A stretch of 40,192 bases of DNA from Parietichytrium sp. I65-24A (Eukaryota > Sar > Bigyra > Thraustochytrida > Thraustochytriidae), in NCBI GenBank assembly GCA_012862575.1, contig BLSF01000133.1, positions 1 through 40,192 on the forward strand, in the 5' to 3' direction. A program made the translations under genes and the position numbers. The notes beneath the pieces are model-generated. The model searched no databases and was not told the DNA's origin. It worked only from the letters and a program-made list of their open reading frames with translations. The stretch's first letter is position 1; each line of letters starts with the position of its first letter. This document shows, one piece after another, positions 10,021 to 20,262 of the stretch.

Positions 10021-11752
10021 AGTGCGCGTCCGCCCGCCAATTACACAGTGAGTCAACGGCCCAAGCTACTACTTGCACGAGTTGAGTGTCTGCTTGTCTG
10101 CGTGTCTCAACATACAGCAACGCCCACGAAACACCTGCCAGGCGCTATATGCAGCACTGCGCAGTAACTATACCGGTACTGATAGAGTGGTACGAACCAC
10201 CGTGACCTTCTCATCTCAATGCAATCCTTTCCGCTTCTTCAGCTTCTTCACTTCCTAAGTTCACAATGAACATGCATGTTCTGTATGTTCTGTGTGGTGA
10301 TAACGATGTCTCTGACAGCGAGTGAGTCAAACCAATCTAAAATTTCTGAACTATTCGAACACAGCTTCTAGTTTTTCTTTGCAGAAAGCAAGCCCTTCCG
10401 TAGCTCCATCATGATAGCTCGTGCTCTCACGCACACTTCATTCGTTGATAAAACATTTTGAGTTTTTCAGAACAAAGCAAATCTAAATCTATTGCCGTTC
10501 TTAAAAAAGATTCTTAATCAAATCGTCTAACGCTTGCAAGTCACCGCGGGCTACAGAAGAATAGTAGCGTACAATAGCCTATGAATAGCACTATATAAAA
10601 TTGAGATAATAATCCTAAGCAACTCTTATGGTGTACTCCCCAGCGGAAACTGCTCGAGAATCCCAAGTTCTCTGGTAAGGGTTCAGCAAGGGTAGGTAGG
10701 TACCGGTACATATTCATATATCAATTGCTATAGCCTTGCATAGCTACAAGATAGTTCATCCGTAGAGGTGTATGGACACTTCGGACAGGGGTAGTGAAAA
10801 CGTATTGAAACCATTAAAGATGGCAAGGAAAATAACGTTCCGCGGCTACGTAGCCTAGAGCATCCTAGAGTTGAGCAGAACCGGGGAGTGAACTGAGTGA
10901 ACTCTCTGAACTTCTGAACTGAAATCTGTTCTGACACTCGTAAATTTTGAGTTCCAAGATTTTGACTGGTAGATTTTATATAAATACTTCCAAACCAAAC
11001 CAAATTCTTCATAAAATTAAAATCCGCACTAGGCGCTTCGGAAACTGCGGCACAGGAGGCGGAAACGTTTATCCGAAATTGCTATAGCACCTGCACATAA
11101 CTCCATCCACGCTTTTGTAACTGTATGAAATTCAAATGTAAGCAAAAGAATGTGCTTGTGCGTCCGAAGAGCTCCACTCCCAGGAGTCCACGAGCGAGCT
11201 CACAGAGTTCATATGCACATCAATCATAAAACATTGATTGAAAGGTTCTCAGGACATGCATGGGTGATTGATTGGTTCCATGCTGCGTAGAACTCAGAAC
11301 TCTTGGCGCAGACGAACCCTGCAAAATGGAGGCGATTCGCCTGCCTAGTCTCCAAAATATTAATTCAACTGCACTCCTTGCTCGAAGGAACCAAGGCAAA
11401 CAAAAAAAGGGACTATGGCGAGCTAGGTACTATCTAACTCTTCTAATCTCACTGTTATTTCAGAACCATTCTGTTCATTTCTGTTCATTTCTGTTCCGAC
11501 CAATCTGCGTGCTGTAGTCTATAGAATACTCTAACAGAGGCGCTAAGACTCTCCGATGGCCTTTCTGATTCTCAGAGAAGCAGGGTCCTCGAGTACCGAG
11601 TACGAGTAACGGTTCTGTACGCAACATCCGATTGCGTCCCAAAACGTCCCAACATCTGGTCGAGAGAGGAGAGCGAGTTCCCGGCGGTGAGCAACGATCT
11701 GCAGCTGAGGAGGAAGGCATCTGAGATATCGGAAAGAAGGAACACCAAAAGT
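10021..11752. other. Spacer, no supported gene
   Basis: AT-richer spacer with short direct repeats such as a ten-base ATTCTGTTCA array near 11468-11497 and a GAACATGCATGTTC palindrome near 10266. Frames here are short and lack protein-like features. It contains no tRNA-like B box that I can see. Confidence 0.5.
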
Positions 11753-13023
11753 ATGCTGGCGAGGTGCGTTTCGAGGATACGCAGCAGGCACTGGTTGGTG
11801 GCGCAAAGAACGTGCTCTTCGAACAAACCGCAGAGGTGCCAGAGCTTTCCAGTACGTTGTCATTGCGGGTAATGTGGAGACGGGCCTACAATGTCTTTAA
11901 TGACGGGTTGCTGACGTGAATTTATAATGTGTGATGGATGATGCAGAGTCATGTCGGAGGCATGCTGGATGCTAACGTGGTGGGAAAGGCGCGTATAAGG
12001 GTCATTCCATCGGCTTTGGAAGACGTCAAGGTTCGCATCTTTGACGAGGAGGCGCCAGAGGATTGGAAGATTGAGACTGACAGCTATCAAGTCATTCGCT
12101 TGAAGAACAGCAAGCCAAGGAAAACTGATGTATCTGTGCATGCTATGATCCCATGCCATTCAAATGTCAGAATCCAAGGAAAGGAAAGCGAAGTTCACCT
12201 CACAGAATACCTTGAGGGAAACCTTGACGTTGAAGCCAAATGCGTCAAAGTTCGCAAAGTTCGTGGCGGCCACGTGAGCCTCATGTCAACTGAAGGTAAC
12301 GTAGAAATCGAGACCAAAGCCGAGGCTTCTAACTTGTATATTTCAACAAAACAAGGTAATCTCAGTGCCGGAAAGCTGTTGGCACACTCCATGGAAATTG
12401 ATGTATCCGGAGGCTCGGTGCAATTCCAAAGTGCGTTTGTGGACAAGGCCACAATTACGCTCTCGAACGGTGGAATTGATCTGAATGGTTTTCACGGAGA
12501 TTTAGTTCTCAATCAGAGTGGTACACAAAGCCCTGTGGATATTCGCGGGGTAAACGGTCGGATTCAAGCCGAGGTGGTTGGGAGCAAAGAGAGCGTCTTT
12601 CAGATCGACTCTTTTTTTAAAGGCTCCTCGAGCGCGCTCTCGTGCTCCAATGGCGATCTAAACGTCGTGCTCCCGACGGACCAGATCATAGCCGTGACCG
12701 CAGAATGCAAAGGCGATTTAGTCCTCCCTCAAACGCATAAAATTTTGAATTCCCAATCGACCAGTCACAAGACTGAATTTTTGATTGAAGGCAAGCCGGA
12801 GATGAACAGGGCAAACCGTTCTTCAGGGAAGATCAACACTCAAGTCGCGTTCCAGAACGATAATCTTTGGGGCGCTGCCAAAAGCGCGGAAAGAATGGGA
12901 GATTCCGAGTCGAATTCTACAACCAAGCTGCATTTGCAATCAAAGCATGATTTGGGAAACGTAAAGGTCAAGACTGCCGGCTGGCGTGAACGCATAATGA
13001 GCAGATTCATGGACGGGAACTAG
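11753..13023 (+). CDS. FAM185A/DUF4097-like beta-repeat protein
   Basis: The main exon has regularly spaced G-x-[VIL] strand repeats (GNVEIETKAE, GGIDLNGFHGDLVL, GDLNVVLP) typical of the DUF4097 adhesin-like beta-solenoid found in FAM185A; molecular function of that family is not established. An unspliced reading would start at ATG 11938. I prefer a first exon from ATG 11753: it encodes an Arg-rich, acid-free start (MLARCVSRIRSRHWLVAQR) that looks like a mitochondrial presequence. Two splice fits keep the frame: 11852-11946 (GTACGT donor, CAG acceptor) or 11869-11948. A CTGAC branch-like word lies in the intron, as in the five certain introns here. Spliced length is about 392 aa with the first fit. 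The family call is moderate and exon 1 less certain. It converges with the sulfotransferase gene, 230 bp apart. Confidence 0.72.
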
Positions 13024-13253
13024 CTCCTCAAGTGAGGCAAAATTATGTTTCTCGAATGAGTGCTTCGTCTTATACTTGTAAACGTTGGCCCGTGCGTCAA
13101 CTAGTCGCCACAACACGATAGCAGGGGCGAATTTTGGTATTCGAAAAATATTTTTGTTTGGACACTATTTAGCACTGGTAATCGAATCTAACTCAAGGAT
13201 GGAAAACGTCTTTTAAAAGCAATCCTTGGAGGTCTATGGTACTAACTGTAAAC

Positions 13254-15263
13254 TCAATTGCACAAGGCTGATTTGCAAGTCCAAATGGTATCTGGTTTCC
13301 AAAGTCCAGTCACACTGTCAGGAATGATGTATCCAAAAGTTTCCAGCGCTTCCTTGACCAACTCGTTGTTGGAACAAGCTTCATTCATGGCCTTGCGTTG
13401 TATTGGCTGGTGCTTCAAACCATAGTAAGACTTTTGGTGGCTTCTAAAATCTTTGCGCTGCTTGTGCATCCGTTTTTCAGTAATCTCAAAAGACTTGGGG
13501 AATGACTCTCGCATGAAGCGAAGTACTCGAGCAAGCGCATCAATGTCTCCTGAAACGAGATCCTCAATGCGTACGATGAGGTACTGGTCTTCTTTCAAGT
13601 TATTGCGGAGCCATCTGACGACGTCCATGCTCCACCTCGCATTGAATTCAATGCCGAAATCAATCGTAAACTTTTTGCACCGTTGACCTCTCTCTCCCTT
13701 TTTGTAGTAAAACCGACACATCTGCTTGTAGAAGAACTTGCGTGAGCCGCTCGCAAGGTCGCGGAAGTCGCGTACGACATGGATGTAACGTAGTTCGTCG
13801 CCATACAACTCCTTAAAGAATGGTAACAAGGTAGTGAGACGGGGTTGCTTGATTCCCCACATGTGCGAGCTTGGCTTTACTCCTTTGACCTGCTTCTTCA
13901 GAACTTGAATGGCGAACTCAAGGGCTCTCCACCAATAATCGAGTGTCGCTTCGTCCATCCCCTCACGATTGACGGTAAAGTTGGTGCCGGTTGCCGTCCA
14001 CAGAGATTGGTAAACGTCGAAAGCTTCCGTTGGGCGAATGGTCATTGGGTCAGCGCAAGACGGAATGTCGTAGGCGCTCATGAAAGCCTTTGAGTCTTGA
14101 GTATATGTAGTTCGCGAGAAATCCACCCCAAATGCAGAGAGAAACGAAACCATGCTACGCGTTCCAGAGTCGCCAACTCCACCAATGAGCACGGGCACCT
14201 TTTCTAGCCGTGCGCGGTGGCCCTCAATATTAGTCCTGACAGACACCAGAGCATCAGACATACGGGCGCTGCACTTTTCCGTTTGAGCCTCTTTGATTAA
14301 TTTCATAGCGTGGTCAAAGCCAGTCCAAGCTCCAACTCCTGCGCCGAGAACTTCATCCTCTAGCTCCTCCTGCGTAATCTCCTCCTCGAGAGCCTCCTCC
14401 TGCGGTTCTTCCTCTTCAAACGCAGCCTCGTCGTCTTCCTCCTCAATCTCCTCTTTCGCCTCTTCATCGTTTTGATGAGCGTCTGGGCCTTCAATGCTGT
14501 TTGCGTCGTCCTCTGTTGCCTCCTCTTCTTCATACTCTTCCTCTTCGGCAACGTCTTCACCAACAAATTCTTCGCCCTTTGCCGGGTTTAAGGGAGAAGA
14601 GGAGTCGTCGTCATCATGGTCTTCCTGGATCGCCCCAACATCATCATCATTGTTTTCTCCGAAAGATTCGTCATCGTCGCCTTGGTTGTCTTCGCCGCCA
14701 TCGCCGCCTTCGCCATCGCCGTCTTCGCCATCGCCGTCTTCGCCATCGCCATCGCCGCCTTCGCCATCGCCGCCTTCGCTATCTTGATCTTGGGAGCCGT
14801 CATCGAGCTCTTGGCTATCGTCACCCGCGGCATCGAGCCCATCACTGTCATTGTCCCCATCGTATTCGCCGACAACTTGAGAACTGTCCCCGTCTTGAGG
14901 ATCCGAAACTACACTTTCTGACTCATCGCCGTCCTCGTAGTCTACGTCCTCGCCATTGTCGAAGTCGTCATTCACGTCGTCGGACTCACCCATGCCGGGA
15001 TCTCGCGGAATGGCATCCTTCGGCTCGGACTCCTGGTCGCTCGATTTGTTGACTACATAATCAGATTTCATGGAAATAGCCCCGTACGAGACGACGACAA
15101 CAAACAAGAGGAGTGCCACTACCTTCACCGACGTCTTGCGCCACGTGAGGCGTTGCTCCCCAACAAACTCTGTGTACGGCGCGTGCAGGTCGTCACCTCC
15201 CGGGAGCTCGTCCTTGGCCCCATCCTTTCCCACGAGCCGCACGTCCTCCTCCCCCTGCGTCAT
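13254..15263 (-). CDS. Type II membrane sulfotransferase with acidic stalk
   Basis: A 669-aa protein predicted to sit in the Golgi and transfer sulfate from PAPS to a glycan or protein. The order is a short cytosolic tail, one membrane segment (about 46-64, VKVVALLLFVVVVSYGA), a very acidic stalk (about 75-305, runs of Asp, Glu, Gly), then a sulfotransferase domain. In that domain the PAPS 5'-phosphosulfate loop is seen at 358-371 (VLIGGVGDSGTRSM) and the 3'-phosphate site at 493-506 (YIHVVRDFRDLASG). These motifs identify the superfamily; the substrate is not readable. The ATG at 15263 was chosen because it precedes the tail and membrane segment; the frame upstream is translated GAGT/GACA repeat. 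The stalk is unusually long for Golgi sulfotransferases. AGACAGAG lies 100-145 bp upstream. It diverges from LMBD1. Confidence 0.85.
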   Translation of the reverse strand: MTQGEEDVRLVGKDGAKDELPGGDDLHAPYTEFVGEQRLTWRKTSVKVVALLLFVVVVSYGAISMKSDYVVNKSSDQESEPKDAIPRDPGMGESDDVNDDFDNGEDVDYEDGDESESVVSDPQDGDSSQVVGEYDGDNDSDGLDAAGDDSQELDDGSQDQDSEGGDGEGGDGDGEDGDGEDGDGEGGDGGEDNQGDDDESFGENNDDDVGAIQEDHDDDDSSSPLNPAKGEEFVGEDVAEEEEYEEEEATEDDANSIEGPDAHQNDEEAKEEIEEEDDEAAFEEEEPQEEALEEEITQEELEDEVLGAGVGAWTGFDHAMKLIKEAQTEKCSARMSDALVSVRTNIEGHRARLEKVPVLIGGVGDSGTRSMVSFLSAFGVDFSRTTYTQDSKAFMSAYDIPSCADPMTIRPTEAFDVYQSLWTATGTNFTVNREGMDEATLDYWWRALEFAIQVLKKQVKGVKPSSHMWGIKQPRLTTLLPFFKELYGDELRYIHVVRDFRDLASGSRKFFYKQMCRFYYKKGERGQRCKKFTIDFGIEFNARWSMDVVRWLRNNLKEDQYLIVRIEDLVSGDIDALARVLRFMRESFPKSFEITEKRMHKQRKDFRSHQKSYYGLKHQPIQRKAMNEACSNNELVKEALETFGYIIPDSVTGLWKPDTIWTCKSALCN
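14691..14780. repeat. Coding minisatellite in the sulfotransferase stalk
   Basis: Alternating nine-base units of the form CCATCGCCG and TCTTCGCCA (plus strand) encode the GDGEDGDGEGG part of the acidic stalk on the minus strand. Length variation among strains is likely. Confidence 0.85.
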
Positions 15264-15362
15264 CTTGTGCCCCAAAACAACTTGACCTCGCGCCTTGCCA
15301 CTGTCGCACACACCGAGACCTGGACGTTGGCAACTCGACCGAATTAGGTTTGTTGCCTCACT

Positions 15363-15407
15363 TGCGTCTCTGTGTCTCTCTGACTGTCTCTGTCTCTGTC
15401 TATTTTT
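15363..15407 (-). promoter_or_regulatory. AGACAGAG-containing block upstream of sulfotransferase
   Basis: On the minus strand an A-rich run followed by TAGACAGAGACAG, then TCAGAGAGACACAGAGAC, located 100-145 bp upstream of the ATG at 15263. It aligns over about 40 bp with the block upstream of HMBS (25347-25395) in the same orientation relative to the gene. A shared core promoter or leader element is inferred. Confidence 0.5.
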
Positions 15408-15411
15408 TCCA

Positions 15412-15450
15412 GAGTGAGTGGTGAGTGAGTGAGTTGAGTGAGTGAGTGAG
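15412..15450. repeat. GAGT tandem array
   Basis: Imperfect GAGT/GTGA tetranucleotide array, 149-187 bp upstream of the sulfotransferase ATG and immediately beyond the AGACAGAG block. Confidence 0.85.
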
Positions 15451-15530
15451 GAAGGAAGAAGTGCGGGCTTTACACTCTTTACACGTTGCAGTATGTATAA
15501 ATTTATAATCAATCAATTGACTTGGAATTT

Positions 15531-15531
<1 letters not shown>

Positions 15532-15561
<30 letters not shown>
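15532..15561. repeat. (GATT)7 microsatellite
   Basis: Uninterrupted GATT array in the divergent spacer between the sulfotransferase and LMBD1 genes. Confidence 0.9.
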
Positions 15562-15562
<1 letters not shown>

Positions 15563-17142
15563 AACTAACAAAAGAATGGCATGTTGACAGACCGACTGAT
15601 CAACGCTGCAGCGCGGCACTGCACTGCTGCTACTCGTACATCATGCAACTTTGTACAATTTTTTTTCAAAACTTCAACCATGGCCGAGAGAAGACCACAG
15701 TTTCTCCTCTCTTCTCGTGAGTGCATGAGTGTTACCTCTACGGTAGCAGCACACTATCCAGCTAGGCTAGCCAAACACATGTCTCCGGGACGCTGCTCTC
15801 CACTATTCTCCACTCCTCACTCGTCAAGGGTCTCTACTGTACGCACTATTCTGTAATAAGAGTTGCAGCGTCCAGAAAGCAAGCAAGTGTCCCACCTCGA
15901 CGAAGGGTAGGCGTGCCGATAGCACCTGTTACTAAACAGACGTTCAGTCTTTGCCAAGGAGAATCCGATTTCGAGCAGGTCTTAACGAGTGTTATCGAGG
16001 GAGATAGGGGAGACTTGAGGCTAGGAGAGCTGGCGCACATTTGCTTTGCTTTTGCGCAGATTGCGAAGGGATTTTTCAGTTGCTGGGCGTAGTTTGGTTG
16101 CCAGATAATCCGATTCACCTGAGGCTTTTGGCACTCTGGGCAGTGTGATCATGTGTGATCATCAGATTCAGAATTCAGATTTAAAAGCAATGGAGACATT
16201 AGGATATAGATGGTAAAATGCAGGAGGGATTTGGAGTCCCAGCGCCGGCTCCGCCTAACGGCGATCTGGTAGGAGCAAGGATGATGACTCCATTGGACTT
16301 TTCTCTGTGCTGGTACTCAGAGTCAGTACGCCACTTTGTGGAATGTTCACTTTTTGACAGCGAATTATCGAATTATCGATTTATCTTTCGCTGTTTGTTG
16401 TTGTAGTAGTTGTCATCGTAGTTTGATTTGACTAGAATTTACATGTTAGAACATCTAGAGAATCGCAACTCACTAAGGATAGGGGTGCCTTTCGGGTGTG
16501 ATTCCTCTCTCTTGTGTTTGACGTGGATGTGTTTCACGAGGCGTCATCGAGCGAAACGTTCGCGGACCCCACTGGTACGACGGCAAACGTAGGAAGGACA
16601 GTGATCGCAAGTCTGAACATTTTTTTCTTTGTTGACAGCGAACAAATTGCACGAGATCCATCGATGAAAATGCAGGACGGTCCAATTCCCCCGTCCACAG
16701 CGACCGTCAACGATGGATCCTTACAGCTCCCAGTCAGAGACCGCTTTTACCATCGTCAATTCCACATGTTTCTCCCTTCGCCTCTCGCTGTCTTCCCAGC
16801 CTCGACTCCGCCACCGTCTCCAGAAGCCACAGTGCACGAATTGCAACGAAATGCATTCAAGTGCAATGAAATGCAATGAAATGCGACGAATGAAACTGAA
16901 ATGCACGCCCCGGAGGTCCCGGAGGCCCTGGAGGCGTCTTCCGTCGGTTCCAAAACAAGGAACCTGAAATACAATCCAGTCGTAGTTGTACATATTTTAT
17001 CGTATTTTTGAATACAGTTCGTATCAGCCAAACTTTATGACGAAACTGCTCACACTGCGAGCGTTGCGCTTCCACAGTCTGAGTCAAAAAAATAGAAAGC
17101 TCGAGACAGCCGCTGTGAAGTGTTGAGGTCCATCTGTCTGTC
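15562..17142. other. Divergent spacer, no supported gene
   Basis: This is the region between the divergent sulfotransferase and LMBD1 genes. Frames are short and lack ATG starts or family features. A patch of imperfect AAATGC-type repeats lies at about 16850-16905, followed by GGAGGTCC/GGAGGCCC repeats at about 16908-16940. Confidence 0.5.
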
Positions 17143-17170
17143 CATCTATCAATCTATCAATCTATCAATC
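17143..17170. repeat. Eight-base ATCTATCA array
   Basis: Three tandem copies of ATCTATCA, 169-196 bp upstream of the LMBD1 ATG. An A-rich run with AATAGAAAG and then GAGACAG lies a little further upstream (about 17085-17107), a weaker relative of the AGACAGAG block. Confidence 0.85.
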
Positions 17171-17338
17171 TAACTTCCGGTGCTTGTGCATTGCGTTTCG
17201 TCGCAGGCTCCAGGCTCGGACAGCAAGAGAGCGCAAGGTTGGGCAGGCGGGGATACCGTGGTTGTGTTTTGGGAGTTTGGGTGGGCGCGCGAGTGAGATC
17301 TGGGAAGGTGCGGGCCAGGGCTACCTGGTCTCGGCAGA

Positions 17339-19066
17339 ATGGCGACAAGCAGCGCATGGCTGATCGTGCTCGCCGTGGTGATTCCGGTGCTCGTGCTGAC
17401 GTTGAGTGTGTATATTTTAGTCTACTTTCAGCACCCGCAGGATAAGAGCACGTCATATGTCTCGAAAGCAGTAGTAATTTTAGGGCTGATGCTCGCCATG
17501 GTGACGGTCCTCATGATTCCATTCGACGTTGCCAACCAGGGTGGGCAGTTTGGCTGCGAGATATTCACCACAGATTGCGCAAATTTGATAGGCATCAACT
17601 GGATTTGGATGATCTTGTTTCTCATTATTGCAGTCTTTATATTCATACTGATACCGTTCACGGTCTTCTTCTATGAATCGTTTGACTTTGAAAACAAATC
17701 GACCTGCAGAGCGTGCTGGTCTGCGTCTGGTTATCAAGTCGTGCTCACCATTATTTGGGTCGGTATCATCATCGTGTGCTATTGGTTTTTGCGGGAGACT
17801 GCCCTTCCAGTGGAAAATTACCAAGTGGCTGCCTCCAGCTTTCAGCCGTGCTCAGACGGCTGCGTAGGAATCACCCTTTCCGCGTCCCAGGTGAGCGGAG
17901 TGAATCAGTCTGCATCTTCGGCAACAATTAACTTCGATACACCGTTCTTGGTTTTCCTCCCTGGCATCATGGGATTCGTCGGATGGTTCCTCTTTGCGCT
18001 GTACGCTGGGATCGGTCTTGTCGCTCTTCCAATCGAACTCATTAGGTCCTACTTTCACCGGCCAAAATACATTCCGAAAGACCAGTATATCCGGCTAAAG
18101 TTCGATATGCAGAAGCGCACGACCGAGTTGCTGGATGTAGGAGAGAACTTGCGGGGCGAGATGCGCGTCTCTGACGAGGCCTCCCGCTTGAGCATCAACA
18201 ACATGAGTCGAACAAGGAAGCAAAAGCGCCTGTTCAATGAATTCAAGCAAAATGTGGTGGAGCTCGAAGAGGACTACGCAGAACTCAAAATGTGCCACGA
18301 AAACTGGGTGAAGTACAACCCTTTCATCCCGTGGTGCAAACTTGGTCTCGGCATCATTGGAGCCATCATCTCGCTCCTATGGATTCTTCAGATCATACTT
18401 TACAGTCTTGCTCGCGACCCATATGGCCCGGAGGGCATCCCAACTTCGTACTTTCTCAACACCATGTTCTCGGCGGCATCAAAGAAGATCTCCTTTGCGC
18501 TGCTCGGTACAGTTTTGATCGGAATATTCACCTTTTGGTTGCTCTTCGCAACCATGAAAGGCAACGAAAAGTTTGGGATGCGATTTTTCTTGATTGAGAT
18601 TCACCCCATGAAGTTCAATGGCACGTACATGAATTCATTCCTGGTCAATGTCTCCCTGCTCCTCTTTACCATTGCACCACTCATTCAATTCGTATCGAGC
18701 TCTCTCAGCGAGTATATCGTTTTGACTGATCTGGACGCCATTTTTGGGCAGCAAATCACGTATATGTTGTTTTTCAGGCTCTTCTTCGAAAATAATGTGT
18801 TCATCATTATCATGCTCTCGGTGGCATTCATCACCTTCATCGTGATGGTGTTCATTACGTCAAGGGCTCAGAGGAGACAGTCGCAGCGCTTGGCGGACAG
18901 AATAGCCAAGTTCAAAGAAGAGCAGCGAGGGGAAGAAAAGTTTGGCAAGTACTCCAGCAAAGCCAAGCAAATTGCAAAGGGCACTTCATCGCGTCAGACG
19001 GAGAGTACCGCTGGCGATGCAGCCACTCGCCCAGTCGATAGTGAACAATCCATAACACAGATATAA
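17339..19066 (+). CDS. LMBR1-domain protein, LMBD1-like
   Basis: A 575-aa polytopic membrane protein, close in length to LMBRD1 (540 aa). It begins MATSSAWLIVLAVVIPVL and has about nine hydrophobic segments: five in residues 1-240, a long cytosolic basic/coiled loop (about 245-325, including LDVGENLRGEMRVSDEA), and four more to about 510. LMBD1 signatures include the second-segment region (AMVTVLMIPFDVAN), FTVFFYESFDFENK, and YAGIGLVALPIELIRSYF. LMBRD1 is a lysosomal membrane protein that works with ABCD4 in exporting cobalamin to the cytosol; it was also described as an insulin-receptor adaptor. That role is carried over by homology. A soluble tail (about 525-575) is Ser/Lys-rich. The alternative is another LMBR1-family member, but the match to LMBD1 is the best I can see. 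Confidence 0.87.
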   Translation: MATSSAWLIVLAVVIPVLVLTLSVYILVYFQHPQDKSTSYVSKAVVILGLMLAMVTVLMIPFDVANQGGQFGCEIFTTDCANLIGINWIWMILFLIIAVFIFILIPFTVFFYESFDFENKSTCRACWSASGYQVVLTIIWVGIIIVCYWFLRETALPVENYQVAASSFQPCSDGCVGITLSASQVSGVNQSASSATINFDTPFLVFLPGIMGFVGWFLFALYAGIGLVALPIELIRSYFHRPKYIPKDQYIRLKFDMQKRTTELLDVGENLRGEMRVSDEASRLSINNMSRTRKQKRLFNEFKQNVVELEEDYAELKMCHENWVKYNPFIPWCKLGLGIIGAIISLLWILQIILYSLARDPYGPEGIPTSYFLNTMFSAASKKISFALLGTVLIGIFTFWLLFATMKGNEKFGMRFFLIEIHPMKFNGTYMNSFLVNVSLLLFTIAPLIQFVSSSLSEYIVLTDLDAIFGQQITYMLFFRLFFENNVFIIIMLSVAFITFIVMVFITSRAQRRQSQRLADRIAKFKEEQRGEEKFGKYSSKAKQIAKGTSSRQTESTAGDAATRPVDSEQSITQI

Positions 19067-20262
19067 ATCGTTACATTTGCCTATGATAAGTGAAGTCTGT
19101 GCCATTGTGCTCTTTCTCCATCGCTAAGCTTATCTCTTTTCTCAAAAGCTTCTCCGTGAAGGAGAAACGGTTTTCAGTGAAGAGTAGTTAGTTGCCAAAT
19201 GCTGCATCTTACTGTCAGAGGACCTAAACTCTGTTCACTGTTTTGTTCACTCAATCAATACCTACTGTACGGGAGGCGCACATGGCCTCGGACCTTGGCG
19301 TTTCAATCTCATCGCTTCTTCTCGCTCACTCACCCACCCACCAATCCACGAGCAAACAGCCCTCTAACCAATATCTCGTTCCATTCTGTTCTCCCCCCCG
19401 ACGAGAGCTAGCGCACTGCACTCGTACAGTTCAGTGCTCACATTGTCAGCTCCAACTCAAAAGTCTGAGTGCAGGTCGCCAAGTCCATTTGAACGTTACC
19501 AGTACTCTGACTCAGCTGGCATCACTGGCCGTGACCGTGAACGTCACCGTGACGAAGGTCACCCAGCGACCATCGTCACGCTTGCGATTCGTCTACCTTC
19601 TCAACTATCCGGTCTATCCGGTATGGGTGAGTCGTCTAAACCTGAACTCATGAGAACAGATGATAACAGATGATAACAGATGATAACAGTCACAAAACAG
19701 AAAACCAAACCAAGTTATGCAACGTGCTACTCGGTAAGCTTAACAGTAAAAAAAGTTACAAGTTGCAAAAGTATGCATAGCACTATCGGAGTAGTGAACT
19801 ATTGCAAGTCGTCCTCCTCTTGCTCTTGCTCTTGTTCTCATTCTCGCCTCCAGGGTTCTCGACCGGCCCGTGAGCTCGCAGTCTGTACTCAAACGCCGAC
19901 GAAAGCACAGCGCACGGTGTACAAGGGCGTTCCGATCGAGTCGCGTTCGCTCTCGGACTTGGCTTCCTTCGACTTTTCACTTTGCAGTCACTTGGAGCTT
20001 TGTGCTCTGCGGTTTTTGCACGGGGCGGAAGAGGTGCCGCGGCGCGGACGGGAAGGCAAGGCTGTTTTGCGTGAACAAGAAGAAACTGGACTTCCGCGTG
20101 GGAAACGAGATGCACTGTCAGTGCGAGAGGGCTTGAAGATCGAGGGCCGGTAAACTGAAAACAGAGTGGCCAAAGTAGTTTATTTACGGCGAGAAAAAGG
20201 GGCTGGGAAGAAACTAACCTGGCCCTGCAGGAAGTGGAGCTTGGTTTGAGAGTCGGGCAACG
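19067..20262. other. Spacer with ten-base repeat, possible leader
   Basis: Spacer between two plus-strand genes. It contains a GTGA/CGTGAC-rich patch near 19530-19560 and the ten-base array described separately. Around 19985-20136 a plus frame reads Cys-rich (CGFCTGRKRC ... FCVNKKKLDFRVGNEMHCQC) but has no ATG, so an unseen small exon is possible. Nothing further is supported. Confidence 0.4.
19656..19689. repeat. Ten-base ACAGATGATA array
   Basis: Three tandem perfect copies of ACAGATGATA, 574-607 bp upstream of the transglutaminase-like ATG. Confidence 0.92.

Noticed and set aside
13254-15512. 752-aa version of the sulfotransferase
   Set aside because: The added 83 residues are translation of GAGT and GACA repeats upstream; the ATG at 15263 gives a normal type II tail and membrane segment.
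15846-16118. 90-aa minus-strand frame
   Set aside because: No ATG start (begins at GTG) and no family features; left as spacer.
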